This document shows positions 41,212-54,300 of a DNA stretch of 64,000 bases, piece by piece (position 1 is the first letter of the stretch; every line of letters begins with the position of its first letter). This stretch comes from Closterium sp. Naga37s-1. Its lineage: Eukaryota > Streptophyta > Zygnematophyceae > Desmidiales > Closteriaceae. The notes under the pieces were generated by a model. The model did not search any database. It was given only the letters and a program-made list of their open reading frames with translations, and had not been told where the DNA came from. The stretch lies in the NCBI GenBank assembly GCA_947471745.1, contig CANJKZ010001028.1, positions 1,086,501 through 1,150,500 of the forward strand, in the 5' to 3' direction. Position numbers and translations under genes: made by a program.

Positions 41212-44200
41212 CTAAGCTGGTCATTTACGTTTACGTTTACGTACGTACGTGTACGTACGTTTACGCGGCTGTTGGGTTGGAGGCCTAATGTACGGGCAGG
41301 TGGAAATTTTTCTGGGCTGCCCAAGTATGTATATATTTTGTTACAGTACTCCCTCGTAATCATGATTTCCATCATATAGTGTAAACATTCCATTACAACC
41401 TCGTAATTTCCCAAATAACAAAAGTACCATCATGCACGCGTCGTGCAGAATATCATATCATCCTCGGCTCTTTCGCTTCCTGGCCATCAAGATATGCCTC
41501 ATCAGGGATGTCGTCGTCATCGAGATGCCCGTAGCTGTCAGTAGGTTCCTCCTTAACTTGGATCACAGGAAGCCCACTCACCACCAGCTTCTTAGCAAGA
41601 TCCTCATTCAACTTCTTCACTGTGTGATAGTTGTGGCTCACGTACACAAGGTCGGCAAGACGTTTCGCTCCAAGGCGATTACGACGAGCTGTATGGATTG
41701 ACTCCCAAACGGCCCAATTCGTCTCGCAAGGGGAGGCTGAGACGCATTGCTTGAGAACTCTCCTTGCAAGCTTGGAGAGGTGGGGCACGTCCGTGCCATT
41801 GAATTCCCACCAATGCGCCGAATCCAAAAGCCCAACTTTGATGAGTTCATGTTCATCACGCGCTTTCTGCTCCCCAATGTCTCCCTTCCCCTTGGTGTAT
41901 GTCAAGTCCTCTTTTTCGACGATGGTTGCGAGTGGCGCCATCACCCCTCCCATTTTCATGAACTCACCCTTGTAGTAATTGCGAATGAATTGCTTGAAGA
42001 TCTTGGTACACTCCACGTCCGTTCCAAATATTGACTCGTATTGGTTTGGCGGGTACAGAATCCGTCCGACCACGTGAAGCGCGCAGTTGATGTCGTTGTT
42101 CCACCGATTCCGCACGATGTCGGTCACATCCTCCTTCTCCTCCTCGGTCAGCTCATTACACGCCTCCTTCACCGCGTCCTCCAAAACAAACATTTTGTCA
42201 TAGATCTTGCCCATCACCTCCTGATTGCCGTCAACATTCCGCAACAGCTTATAGACCGGACGAAGCACATCGAGCACCGTCCCAACGCGCGCCCAGAACT
42301 CTTTGTCGATAATAGTATCCCATGCGTCCTTCATTTTCGGCTTTCCCTTGACGTACTCCTCCCAATCCTCACTCAGCACCAGCTTGTCGAGAGTTTTGCG
42401 CACTGCTTGCAGGCGTTCGAGGGCGATGTAATTTGTTCCAAAACGAGTGCCCGCAGGTTTCAAGATTTGTAGCGCCTTCTCCTTCCGAAGAACCCCCGTA
42501 ATCCAGTGCGCGTTCTTCAACGTCGAAATTAGCTGCTGCGCGCGGTCGATGGTATCCTTGGCCCAATCGAGTTGGCCAATGTCCTTCATCATTAGATTGA
42601 GAGAATGCGCAGCGCAACGAATCCACTGAACTTTTGGGTAGTCGAGGGCGATGATGCTGGCAGCGTTGACATTCGCGGACGCACCGTCCATCAGCAGGCC
42701 GACTACGTTCTCCGTTCCCACCATGACCATTGCCGTCTTCAAGTGGCCAGCAATGAATTCTGCTCCCTTCTTCTCCGTGCCGCAATCCACCCCAAAAAGA
42801 AATACGGATGCAATCGCATTGACAGCTAAGAAGTTCAGCTGCAGACGTCCTTTGCTGTCGGTCCAACCGTCACACGCGATGCACACCCCGACATCCTTCC
42901 ATGAATCCTTCACCTCCTTCAACGCATTGTCGGTGTTCGCCTTGCACTCCTCCAACAATCTTCCCATTATTAGCCGTCGTCCAGGAGGTGTAAATCCTGT
43001 ACCAGCAGCAGCAACCTTTTTCAGCATCGTCTTGAAAGCATCGTGCTCCACAACATTCGGTGCAATACGACACACGTGGAAAAACGTTGCGATGGCAAGT
43101 TGCGCACTCGCCGCGTCGACGGGTTTGGGGCGAGTATCCATAAGCGTACGTTGCGTCGCCTGTCTCTTGCGCGCCATGCTGCTACTTTCCGCTACGTTGG
43201 AGCCACTCGCCCCCATGCCCGCCGACTTGGTGTTCGTAGTAGACGATGGCGAGAATGCATCGGACGTTTTCTGTTGCGCTTTCTCGCGAGAATCAGAGTC
43301 CCTTCTCTTATCATCCATCGCGGAACGGATTTTCTCCTTATCCTCAGGTGTAGCTGAGGCGCATGCCGTGATTCCGCTCCCTGGAATTCCGAGAATGTGT
43401 GCCTGAGCTCGCGCCACATTCAGTTTCCACGACTTACCACATCGCTTGCATTTCTTCGCTAGCGTAGAATCAGACATTCCGCCCTCAGGAACAATGAAGC
43501 ATCGCCACACGGGATGCTCGGAGGTCTGCATAGGGGTCTCCATAGTACTAGTATAGTCTGTTGGAGAGTTGATTGAGTAGATAGATTGATAAGCTAGCTG
43601 TGATTGTTGGTTAAGCGTGTGACTTTTGTTATACTTACTAGCTATAGCTGCAAAATAGTTCTTTGCCGTTGAATCGCATTGTTAGTTTCCGGTTATGACT
43701 CGCGGAAGGTGCAGGCACGCGTTTGCGCGTGTTACGGAAGGTGCAGGAAAGTCGCTAGATGTAAATTTACATTTGAATCGGCGAATTGGTTTGACTCGAA
43801 GTTGGGATTCGCCGAAACCAGTGAAGCTCGGCGGTGACGAAACTGCCGAGCGGGTGACATTTGCTTACCTTGCAAGCGAAGCAATCGCGAGCTGAGTCAA
43901 ACAGTTCGCAATGTTCTATCGCGAACAGTTTGTACACGTTCGCGACCACAATTCCTCCCTCCCTCTCTCGACAGACTTTGTCGACATCGTAGTTCTACCA
44001 TAGCTATCGTAGTTCTACCTCCTTAGTCGACATAGTACGTAGGGTAGTCGCCACACCATAGCAACCCTAGCTAGCAACCTTCCTGTTTCTTACATTACTA
44101 CCTTGAAAAACGTCGCGCCATTTTACTAACACGCTAACAGAGCATAGGTCATCGAAAGCTTGTTTCTTTTTTAGGTTTTCGGAAACCGATTTCAAAGAAA

Positions 44201-44321
44201 TTTTTCGTCCAGAATTTTTTTTTTGACCTGCCCGGCGTACGTACGTGTACGTACACGTAAACGTACATGTACGCGTACGTTACGTGTACGTGGGCTGAAA
44301 TGGCGTAAATGACCAACTTAG
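41212..44321 (-). mobile_element. hAT DNA transposon, copy 2 (complete)
   Basis: 3110 bp, offset 8608 from copy 1. The ends, subterminal repeats and target duplication are the same. Two differences were seen: T32,698 against A41,306, and C35,255 against G43,863; both lie outside the transposase. Shared rare variants in the neighbouring satellite show that it arose with its flanks by duplication. Confidence 0.96.
41453..43543 (-). CDS. hAT transposase, copy 2 (identical protein)
   Basis: 696 aa from ATG 43,543, with the same translation as the copy at 32,845-34,935, including the finger Cys/His, D225, D286, C310/H313 and E607. Identity over the whole protein means that no coding change has built up since the duplication, or that recombination keeps the copies alike. 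Either copy could supply active enzyme if transcribed. Being deep in satellite DNA, both may be silenced by heterochromatin; that is inference. Confidence 0.95.
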   Translation of the reverse strand: METPMQTSEHPVWRCFIVPEGGMSDSTLAKKCKRCGKSWKLNVARAQAHILGIPGSGITACASATPEDKEKIRSAMDDKRRDSDSREKAQQKTSDAFSPSSTTNTKSAGMGASGSNVAESSSMARKRQATQRTLMDTRPKPVDAASAQLAIATFFHVCRIAPNVVEHDAFKTMLKKVAAAGTGFTPPGRRLIMGRLLEECKANTDNALKEVKDSWKDVGVCIACDGWTDSKGRLQLNFLAVNAIASVFLFGVDCGTEKKGAEFIAGHLKTAMVMVGTENVVGLLMDGASANVNAASIIALDYPKVQWIRCAAHSLNLMMKDIGQLDWAKDTIDRAQQLISTLKNAHWITGVLRKEKALQILKPAGTRFGTNYIALERLQAVRKTLDKLVLSEDWEEYVKGKPKMKDAWDTIIDKEFWARVGTVLDVLRPVYKLLRNVDGNQEVMGKIYDKMFVLEDAVKEACNELTEEEKEDVTDIVRNRWNNDINCALHVVGRILYPPNQYESIFGTDVECTKIFKQFIRNYYKGEFMKMGGVMAPLATIVEKEDLTYTKGKGDIGEQKARDEHELIKVGLLDSAHWWEFNGTDVPHLSKLARRVLKQCVSASPCETNWAVWESIHTARRNRLGAKRLADLVYVSHNYHTVKKLNEDLAKKLVVSGLPVIQVKEEPTDSYGHLDDDDIPDEAYLDGQEAKEPRMI

Positions 44322-46192
44322 GTCCCAAGCCATCTCTCTCGCTCTCTCTCGAGCGAGCCGCCGTTTTTGGAGAGTGATATGAACTCACCAGTGAAGAATG
44401 AGCCCCATGGGCAAGAAACTAGGGACTTTATACTAGGGAAACACTGCTGAGAATGGCTAAGGACTAAGGACTAGGCTAGGGAGGCTAAAAACGGCTAAGG
44501 ACTAGTCCCAAGCCATCTCTCTCGCTCTCTCTCGAGCGTGCCGCCGTTTTTGGAGAGTGATATGAACTCACCAGTGAAGAATGAGCCCCATGGGCAAGGA
44601 ACTAGGGACTTTATACTAGGGAAACACTGCTGAGAATGGCTAAGGACTAAGGACTAGGCTAGGGAGGCTAAAAACGGCTAAGGACTAGTCCCAAGCCATC
44701 TCTCTCGCTCTCTCTCGAGCGAGCCGCCGTTTTTGGAGAGTGATATGAACTCACCAGTGAAGAATGAGCCCCATGGGCAAGGAACTAGGGACTTTATACT
44801 AGGGAAACACTGCTGAGAATGGCTAAGGACTAAGGACTAGGCTAGGGAGGCTAAAAACGGCTAAGGACTAGTCCCAAGCCATCTCTCTCGCTCTCTCTCG
44901 AGCGAGCCGCCGTTTTTGGAGAGTGATATGAACTCACCAGTGGAGAATGGGCCCCATGGGCAAGGAACTAGGGACTTTATACTAGGGAAACACTGCTGAG
45001 AATGGCTAAGGACTAAGGACTAGGCTAGGGAGGCTAAAAACGGCTAAGGACTAGTCCCAAGCCATCTCTCTCGCTCTCTCTCGAGCGAGCCGCCGTTTTT
45101 GGAGAGTGATATGAACTCACCAGTGAAGAATGAGCCCCATGGGCAAGGAACTAGGGACTTTATACTAGGGAAACACTGCTGAGAATGGCTAAGGACTAAG
45201 GACTAGGCTAGGGAGGCTAAAAACGGCTAAGGACTAGTCCCAAGCCATCTCTCTCGCTCTCTCTCGAGCGAGCCGCCGTTTTTGGAGAGTGATATGAACT
45301 CACCAGTGAAGAATGAGCCCCATGGGCAAGGAACTAGGGACTTTATACTAGGGAAAAACTGCTGAGAATGGCTAAGGACTAAGGACTAGGCTAGGGAGGC
45401 TAAAAACGGCTAAGGACTAGTCCCAAGCCATCTCTCTCGCTCTCTCTCGAGCGAGCCGCCGTTTTTGGAGAGTGATATGAACTCACCAGTGGAGAATGAG
45501 CCCCATGGGCAAGGAACTAGGGACTTTATACTAGGGAAACACTGCTGAGAATGGCTAAGGACTAAGGACTAGGCTAGGGAGGCTAAAAACGGCTAAGGAC
45601 TAGTCCCAAGCCATCTCTCTCGCTCTCTCTCGAGCGATCCGCCGTTTTTGGAGAGTGATATGAACTCACCAGTGAAGAATGAGCCCCATGGGCAAGGAAC
45701 TAGGGACTTTATACTAGGGAAACAGTGCTGAGAATGGCTAAGGACTAAGGACTAGGCTAGGGAGGCTAAAAACGGCTAAGGACTAGTCCCAAGCCATCTC
45801 TCTCGCTCTCTCTCGAGCGAGCCGCCGTTTTTGGAGAGTGATATGAACTCACCAGTGGAGAATGGGCCCCATGGGAAAGGAACTAGGGACTTTATACTAG
45901 GGAAACACTGCTGAGAATGGCTAAGGACTAAGGACTAGGCTAGGGAGGCTAAAAACGGCTAAGGACTAGTCCCAAGCCATCTCTCTCGCTCTCTCTCGAG
46001 CGAGCCGCCGTTTTTGGAGAGTGATATGAACTCACCAGTGAAGAATGAGCCCCATGGGCAAGGAACTAGGGACTTTATACTAGGGAAACACTGCTGAGAA
46101 TGGCTAAGGACTAAGGACTAGGCTAGGGAGGCTAAAAACGGCTAAGGACTAGTCCCAAGCCATCTCTCTCGCTCTCTCTCGAGCGAGCCGCC

Positions 46193-48388
46193 GTTTTTGG
46201 AGAGTGATATGAACTCACCAGTGGAGAATGGGCCCCATGGGAAAGGAACTAGGGACTTTATACTAGGGAAACACTGCTGAGAATGGCTAAGGACTAAGGA
46301 CTAGGCTAGGGAGGCTAAAAACGGCTAAGGACTAGTCCCAAGCCATCTCTCTCGCTCTCTCTCGAGCGAGCCGCCGTTTTTGGAGAGTGATATGAACTCA
46401 CCAGTGAAGAATGAGCCCCATGGGCAAGGAAATAGGGACTTTATACTAGGGAAACACTGCTGAGAATGGCTAAGGACTAAGGACTAGGCTAGGGAGGCTA
46501 AAAACGGCTAAGGACTAGTCCCAAGCCATCTCTCTCGCTCTCTCTCGAGCGAGCCGCCGTTTTTGGAGAGTGATATGAACTCACCAGTGAAGAATGAGCC
46601 CCATGGGCAAGGAACTAGGGACTTTATACTAGGGAAACACTGCTGAGAATGGCTAAGGACTAAGGACTAGGCTAGGGAGGCTAAAAACGGCTAAGGACTA
46701 GTCCCAAGCCATCTCTCTCGCTCTCTCTCGAGCGAGCCGCCGTTTTTGGAGAGTGATATGAACTCACCAGTGGAGAATGAGCCCCATGGGCAAGGAACTA
46801 GGGACTTTGTACTAGGGAAACACTGCTGAGAATGGCTAAGGACTAAGGACTAGGCTAGGGAGGCTAAAAACGGCTAAGGACTAGTCCCAAGCCATCTCTC
46901 TCGCTCTCTCTCGAGCGAGCCGCCGTTTTTGGAGAGTGATATGAACTCACCAGTGAAGAATGAGCCCCATGGGCAAGGAACTAGGGACTTTATACTAGGG
47001 AAACAGTGCTGAGAATGGCTAAGGACTAAGGACTAGGCTAGGGAGGCTAAAAACGGCTAAGGACTAGTCCCAAGCCATCTCTCTCGCTCTCTCTCGAGCG
47101 AGCCGCCGTTTTTGGAGAGTGATATGAACTCACCAGTGGAGAATGGGCCCCATGGGAAAGGAACTAGGGACTTTATACTAGGGAAACACTGCTGAGAATG
47201 GCTAAGGACTAAGGACTAGGCTAGGGAGGCTAAAAACGGCTAAGGACTAGTCCCAAGCCATCTCTCTCGCTCTCTCTCGAGCGAGCCGCCGTTTTTGGAG
47301 AGTGATATGAACTCACCAGTGGAGAATGAGCCCCATGGGCAAGGAACTAGGGACTTTATACTAGGGAAACACTGCTGAGAATGGCTAAGGACTAAGGACT
47401 AGGCTAGGGAGGCTAAAAACGGCTAAGGACTAGTCCCAAGCCATCTCTCTCGCTCTCTCTCGAGCGAGCCGCCGTTTTTGGAGAGTGATATGAACTCACC
47501 AGTGGAGAATGGGCCCCATGGGAAAGGAACTAGGGACTTTATACTAGGGAAACACTGCTGAGAATGGCTAAGGACTAAGGACTAGGCTAGGGAGGCTAAA
47601 AACGGCTAAGGACTAGTCCCAAGCCATCTCTCTCGCTCTCTCTCGAGCGAGCCGCCGTTTTTGGAGAGTGATATGAACTCACCAGTGAAGAATGAGCCCC
47701 ATGGGCAAGGAAATAGGGACTTTATACTAGGGAAACACTGCTGAGAATGGCTAAGGACTAAGGACTAGGCTAGGGAGGCTAAAAACGGCTAAGGACTAGT
47801 CCCAAGCCATCTCTCTCGCTCTCTCTCGAGCGAGCCGCCGTTTTTGGAGAGTGATATGAACTCACCAGTGAAGAATGAGCCCCATGGGCAAGGAACTAGG
47901 GACTTTATACTAGGGAAACACTGCTGAGAATGGCTAAGGACTAAGGACTAGGCTAGGGAGGCTAAAAACGGCTAAGGACTAGTCCCAAGCCATCTCTCTC
48001 GCTCTCTCTCGAGCGAGCCGCCGTTTTTGGAGAGTGATATGAACTCACCAGTGGAGAATGAGCCCCATGGGCAAGGAACTAGGGACTTTGTACTAGGGAA
48101 ACACTGCTGAGAATGGCTAAGGACTAAGGACTAGGCTAGGGAGGCTAAAAACGGCTAAGGACTAGTCCCAAGCCATCTCTCTCGCTCTCTCTCGAGCGAG
48201 CCGCCGTTTTTGGAGAGTGATATGAACTCACCAGTGAAGAATGAGCCCCATGGGCAAGGAACTAGGGACTTTATACTAGGGAAACAGTGCTGAGAATGGC
48301 TAAGGACTAAGGACTAGGCTAGGGAGGCTAAAAACGGCTAAGGACTAGTCCCAAGCCATCTCTCTCGCTCTCTCTCGAGCGAGCCGCC
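46193..48388. repeat. 7-monomer higher-order repeat in array 3
   Basis: The run GGGAAAGG, AAATAGGG, plain, TTTGTACT, CAGTGCTG at 46,193-47,107 recurs at 47,474-48,388, a period of 1281 = 7 x 183. Confidence 0.8.
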
Positions 48389-51300
48389 GTTTTTGGAGAG
48401 TGATATGAACTCACCAGTGGAGAATGAGCCCCATGGGCAAGGAACTAGGGACTTTGTACTAGGGAAACACTGCTGAGAATGGCTAAGGACTAAGGACTAG
48501 GCTAGGGAGGCTAAAAACGGCTAAGGACTAGTCCCAAGCCATCTCTCTCGCTCTCTCTCGAGCGATCCGCCGTTTTTGGAGAGTGATATGAACTCACCAG
48601 TGAAGAATGAGCCCCATGGGCAAGGAACTAGGGACTTTATACTAGGGAAACAGTGCTGAGAATGGCTAAGGACTAAGGACTAGGCTAGGGAGGCTAAAAA
48701 CGGCTAAGGACTAGTCCCAAGCCATCTCTCTCGCTCTCTCTCGAGCGAGCCGCCGTTTTTGGAGAGTGATATGAACTCACCAGTGGAGAATGGGCCCCAT
48801 GGGAAAGGAACTAGGGACTTTATACTAGGGAAACACTGCTGAGAATGGCTAAGGACTAAGGACTAGGCTAGGGAGGCTAAAAACGGCTAAGGACTAGTCC
48901 CAAGCCATCTCTCTCGCTCTCTCTCGAGCGAGCCGCCGTTTTTGGAGAGTGATATGAACTCACCAGTGAAGAATGAGCCCCATGGGCAAGGAACTAGGGA
49001 CTTTATACTAGGGAAACACTGCTGAGAATGGCTAAGGACTAAGGACTAGGCTAGGGAGGCTAAAAACGGCTAAGGACTAGTCCCAAGCCATCTCTCTCGC
49101 TCTCTCTCGAGCGAGCCGCCGTTTTTGGAGAGTGATATGAACTCACCAGTGGAGAATGGGCCCCATGGGAAAGGAACTAGGGACTTTATACTAGGGAAAC
49201 ACTGCTGAGAATGGCTAAGGACTAAGGACTAGGCTAGGGAGGCTAAAAACGGCTAAGGACTAGTCCCAAGCCATCTCTCTCGCTCTCTCTCGAGCGAGCC
49301 GCCGTTTTTGGAGAGTGATATGAACTCACCAGTGAAGAATGAGCCCCATGGGCAAGGAACTAGGGACTTTATACTAGGGAAACACTGCTGAGAATGGCTA
49401 AGGACTAAGGACTAGGCTAGGGAGGCTAAAAACGGCTAAGGACTAGTCCCAAGCCATCTCTCTTGCTCTCTCTCGAGCGAGCCGCCGTTTTTGGAGAGTG
49501 ATATGAACTCACCAGTGAAGAATGAGCCCCATGGGCAAGGAACTAGGGACTTTGTACTAGGGAAACACTGCTGAGAATGGCTAAGGACTAAGGACTAGGC
49601 TAGGGAGGCTAAAAACGGCTAAGGACTAGTCCCAAGCCATCTCTCTCGCTCTCTCTCGAGCGAGCCGCCGTTTTTGGAGAGTGATATGAACTCACCAGTG
49701 AAGAATGAGCCCCATGGGCAAGGAACTAGGGACTTTATACTAGGGAAACACTGCTGAGAATGGCTAAGGACTAAGGACTAGGCTAGGGAGGCTAAAAACG
49801 GCTAAGGACTAGTCCCAAGCCATCTCTCTCGCTCTCTCTCGAGCGAGCCGCCGTTTTTGGAGAGTGATATGAACTCACCAGTGGAGAATGAGCCCCATGG
49901 GCAAGGAACTAGGGACTTTGTACTAGGGAAACACTGCTGAGAATGGCTAAGGACTAAGGACTAGGCTAGGGAGGCTGAAAACGGCTAAGGACTAGTCCCA
50001 AGCCATCTCTCTCGCTCTCTCTCGAGCGAGCCGCCGTTTTTGGAGAGTGATATGAACTCACCAGTGAAGAATGAGCCCCATGGGCAAGGAAATAGGGACT
50101 TTATACTAGGGAAACACTGCTGAGAATGGCTAAGGACTAAGGACTAGGCTAGGGAGGCTAAAAACGGCTAAGGACTAGTCCCAAGCCATCTCTCTCGCTC
50201 TCTCTCGAGCGAGCCGCCGTTTTTGGAGAGTGATATGAACTCACCAGTGAAGAATGAGCCCCATGGGCAAGGAACTAGGGACTTTATACTAGGGAAACAC
50301 TGCTGAGAATGGCTAAGGACTAAGGACTAGGCTAGGGAGGCTAAAAACGGCTAAGGACTAGTCCCAAGCCATCTCTCTCGCTCTCTCTCGAGCGAGCCGC
50401 CGTTTTTGGAGAGTGATATGACCTCACCAGTGGAGAATGAGCCCCATGGGCAAGGAACTAGGGACTTTGTACTAGGGAAACACTGCTGAGAATGGCTAAG
50501 GACTAAGGACTAGGCTAGGGAGGCTGAAAACGGCTAAGGACTAGTCCCAAGCCATCTCTCTCGCTCTCTCTCGAGCGAGCCGCCGTTTTTGGAGAGTGAT
50601 ATGAACTCACCAGTGAAGAATGAGCCCCATGGGCAAGGAACTAGGGACTTTATACTAGGGAAACACTGCTGAGAATGGCTAAGGACTAAGGACTAGGCTA
50701 GGGAGGCTAAAAACGGCTAAGGACTAGTCCCAAGCCATCTCTCTCGCTCTCTCTCGAGCGAGCCGCCGTTTTTGGAGAGTGATATGAACTCACCAGTGAA
50801 GAATGAGCCCCATGGGCAAGGAACTAGGGACTTTATACTAGGGAAACACTGCTGAGAATGGCTAAGGACTAAGGACTAGGCTAGGGAGGCTAAAAACGGC
50901 TAAGGACAAGTCCCAAGCCATCTCTCTCGCTCTCTCTCGAGCGAGCCGCCGTTTTTGGAGAGTGATATGAACTCACCAGTGAAGAATGAGCCCCATGGGC
51001 AAGGAACTAGGGACTTTATACTAGGGAAACACTGCTGAGAATGGATAAGGACTAAGGACTAGGCTAGGGAGGCTAAAAACGGCTAAGGACTAGTCCCAAG
51101 CCATCTCTCTCGCTCTCTCTCGAGCGAGCCGCCGTTTTTGGAGAGTGATATGACCTCAACAGTGAAGAATGAGCCCCATGGGCAAGGAACTAGGGACTTT
51201 ATACTAGGGAAACACTGCTGAGAATGGCTAAGGACTAAGGACTAGGCTAGGGAGGCTAAAAACGGCTAAGGACTAGTCCCAAGCCATCTCTCTCGCTCTC

Positions 51301-54300
51301 TCTCGAGCGAGCCGCCGTTTTTGGAGAGTGATATGAACTCACCAGTGAAGAATGAGCCCCATGGGCAAGGAACTAGGGACTTTATACTAGGGAAACACTG
51401 CTGAGAATGGCTAAGGACTAAGGACTAGGCTAGGGAGGCTAAAAACGGCTAAGGACTAGTCCCAAGCCATCTCTCTCGCTCTCTCTCGAGCGAGCCGCCG
51501 TTTTTGGAGAGTGATATGAACTCACCAGTGGAGAATGAGCCCCATGGGCAAGGAACTAGGGACTTTGTACTAGGGAAACACTGCTGAGAATGGCTAAGGA
51601 CTAAGGACTAGGCTAGGGAGGCTGAAAACGGCTAAGGACTAGTCCCAAGCCATCTCTCTCGCTCTCTCTCGAGCGAGCCGCCGTTTTTGGAGAGTGATAT
51701 GAACTCACCAGTGAAGAATGAGCCCCATGGGCAAGGAACTAGGGACTTTATACTAGGGAAACACTGCTGAGAATGGCTAAGGACTAAGGACTAGGCTAGG
51801 GAGGCTAAAAACGGCTAAGGACTAGTCCCAAGCCATCTCTCTCGCTCTCTCTCGAGCGAGCCGCCATTTTTGGAGAGTGATATGAACTCACCAGTGAAGA
51901 ATGAGCCCCATGGGCAAGGAACTAGGGACTTTATACTAGGGAAACACTGCTGAGAATGGCTAAGGACTAAGGACTAGGCTAGGGAGGCTAAAAACGGCTA
52001 AGGACTAGTCCCAAGCCATCTCTCTCGCTCTCTCTCGAGCGAGCCGCCGTTTTTGGAGAGTGATATGACCTCAACAGTGAAGAATGAGCCCCATGGGCAA
52101 GGAACTAGGGACTTTATACTAGGGAAACACTGCTGAGAATGGCTAAGGACTAAGGACTAGGCTAGGGAGGCTGAAAACGGCTAAGGACTAGTCCCAAGCC
52201 ATCTCTCTCGCTCTCTCTCGAGCGAGCCGCCGTTTTTGGAGAGTGATATGAACTCACCAGTGAAGAATGAGCCCCATGGGCAAGGAACTAGGGACTTTAT
52301 ACTAGGGAAACACTGCTGAGAATGGCTAAGGACTAAGGACTAGGCTAGGGAGGCTAAAAACGGCTAAGGACTAGTCCCAAGCCATCTCTCTCGCTCTCTC
52401 TCGAGCGAGCCGCCGTTTTTGGAGAGTGATATGAACTCACCAGTGGAGAATGAGCCCCATGGGCAAGGAACTAGGGACTTTGTACTAGGGAAACACTGCT
52501 GAGAATGGCTAAGGACTAAGGACTAGGCTAGGGAGGCTGAAAACGGCTAAGGACTAGTCCCAAGCCATCTCTCTCGCTCTCTCTCGAGCGAGCCGCCGTT
52601 TTTGGAGAGTGATATGAACTCACCAGTGAAGAATGAGCCCCATGGGCAAGGAACTAGGGACTTTATACTAGGGAAACACTGCTGAGAATGGCTAAGGACT
52701 AAGGACTAGGCTAGGGAGGCTAAAAACGGCTAAGGACTAGTCCCAAGCCATCTCTCTCGCTCTCTCTCGAGCGAGCCGCCGTTTTTGGAGAGTGATATGA
52801 ACTCACCAGTGAAGAATGAGCCCCATGGGCAAGGAACTAGGGACTTTATACTAGGGAAACACTGCTGAGAATGGCTAAGGACTAAGGACTAGGCTAGGGA
52901 GGCTAAAAACGGCTAAGGACTAGTCCCAAGCCATCTCTCTCGCTCTCTCTCGAGCGAGCCGCCGTTTTTGGAGAGTGATATGAACTCACCAGTGGAGAAT
53001 GAGCCCCATGGGCAAGGAACTAGGGACTTTGTACTAGGGAAACACTGCTGAGAATGGCTAAGGACTAAGGACTAGGCTAGGGAGGCTGAAAACGGCTAAG
53101 GACTAGTCCCAAGCCATCTCTCTCGCTCTCTCTCGAGCGAGCCGCCGTTTTTGGAGAGTGATATGAACTCACCAGTGAAGAATGAGCCCCATGGGCAAGG
53201 AACTAGGGACTTTATACTAGGGAAACACTGCTGAGAATGGCTAAGGACTAAGGACTAGGCTAGGGAGGCTAAAAACGGCTAAGGACTAGTCCCAAGCCAT
53301 CTCTCTCGCTCTCTCTCGAGCGAGCCGCCGTTTTTGGAGAGTGATATGAACTCACCAGTGAAGAATGAGCCCCATGGGCAAGGAACTAGGGACTTTATAC
53401 TAGGGAAACACTGCTGAGAATGGCTAAGGACTAAGGACTAGGCTAGGGAGGCTAAAAACGGCTAAGGACTAGTCCCAAGCCATCTCTCTCGCTCTCTCTC
53501 GAGCGAGCCGCCGTTTTTGGAGAGTGATATGAACTCACCAGTGAAGAATGAGCCCCATGGGCAAGGAACTAGGGACTTTATACTAGGGAAACACTGCTGA
53601 GAATGGCTAAGGACTAAGGACTAGGCTAGGGAGGCTAAAAACGGCTAAGGACTAGTCCCAAGCCATCTCTCTCGCTCTCTCTCGAGCGAGCCGCCGTTTT
53701 TGGAGAGTGATATGAACTCACCAGTGAAGAATGAGCCCCATGGGCAAGGAACTAGGGACTTTATACTAGGGAAACACTGCTGAGAATGGCTAAGGACTAA
53801 GGACTAGGCTAGGGAGGCTAAAAACGGCTAAGGACTAGTCCCAAGCCATCTCTCTCGCTCTCTCTCGAGCGAGCCGCCGTTTTTGGAGAGTGATATGAAC
53901 TCACCAGTGAAGAATGAGCCCCATGGGCAAGGAACTAGGGACTTTATACTAGGGAAACACTGCTGAGAATGGCTAAGGACTAAGGACTAGGCTAGGGAGG
54001 CTAAAAACGGCTAAGGACTAGTCCCAAGCCATCTCTCTCGCTCTCTCTCGAGCGAGCCGCCGTTTTTGGAGAGTGATATGAACTCACCAGTGAAGAATGA
54101 GCCCCATGGGCAAGGAACTAGGGACTTTATACTAGGGAAACACTGCTGAGAATGGCTAAGGACTAAGGACTAGGCTAGGGAGGCTAAAAACGGCTAAGGA
54201 CTAGTCCCAAGCCATCTCTCTCGCTCTCTCTCGAGCGAGCCGCCGTTTTTGGAGAGTGATATGAACTCACCAGTGAAGAATGAGCCCCATGGGCAAGGAA

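Noticed and set aside
32604-44321. Two independent hAT insertions into the same monomer position
   Set aside because: Shared rare variants in flanking monomers and the exact 30-monomer spacing favour duplication of one insertion.
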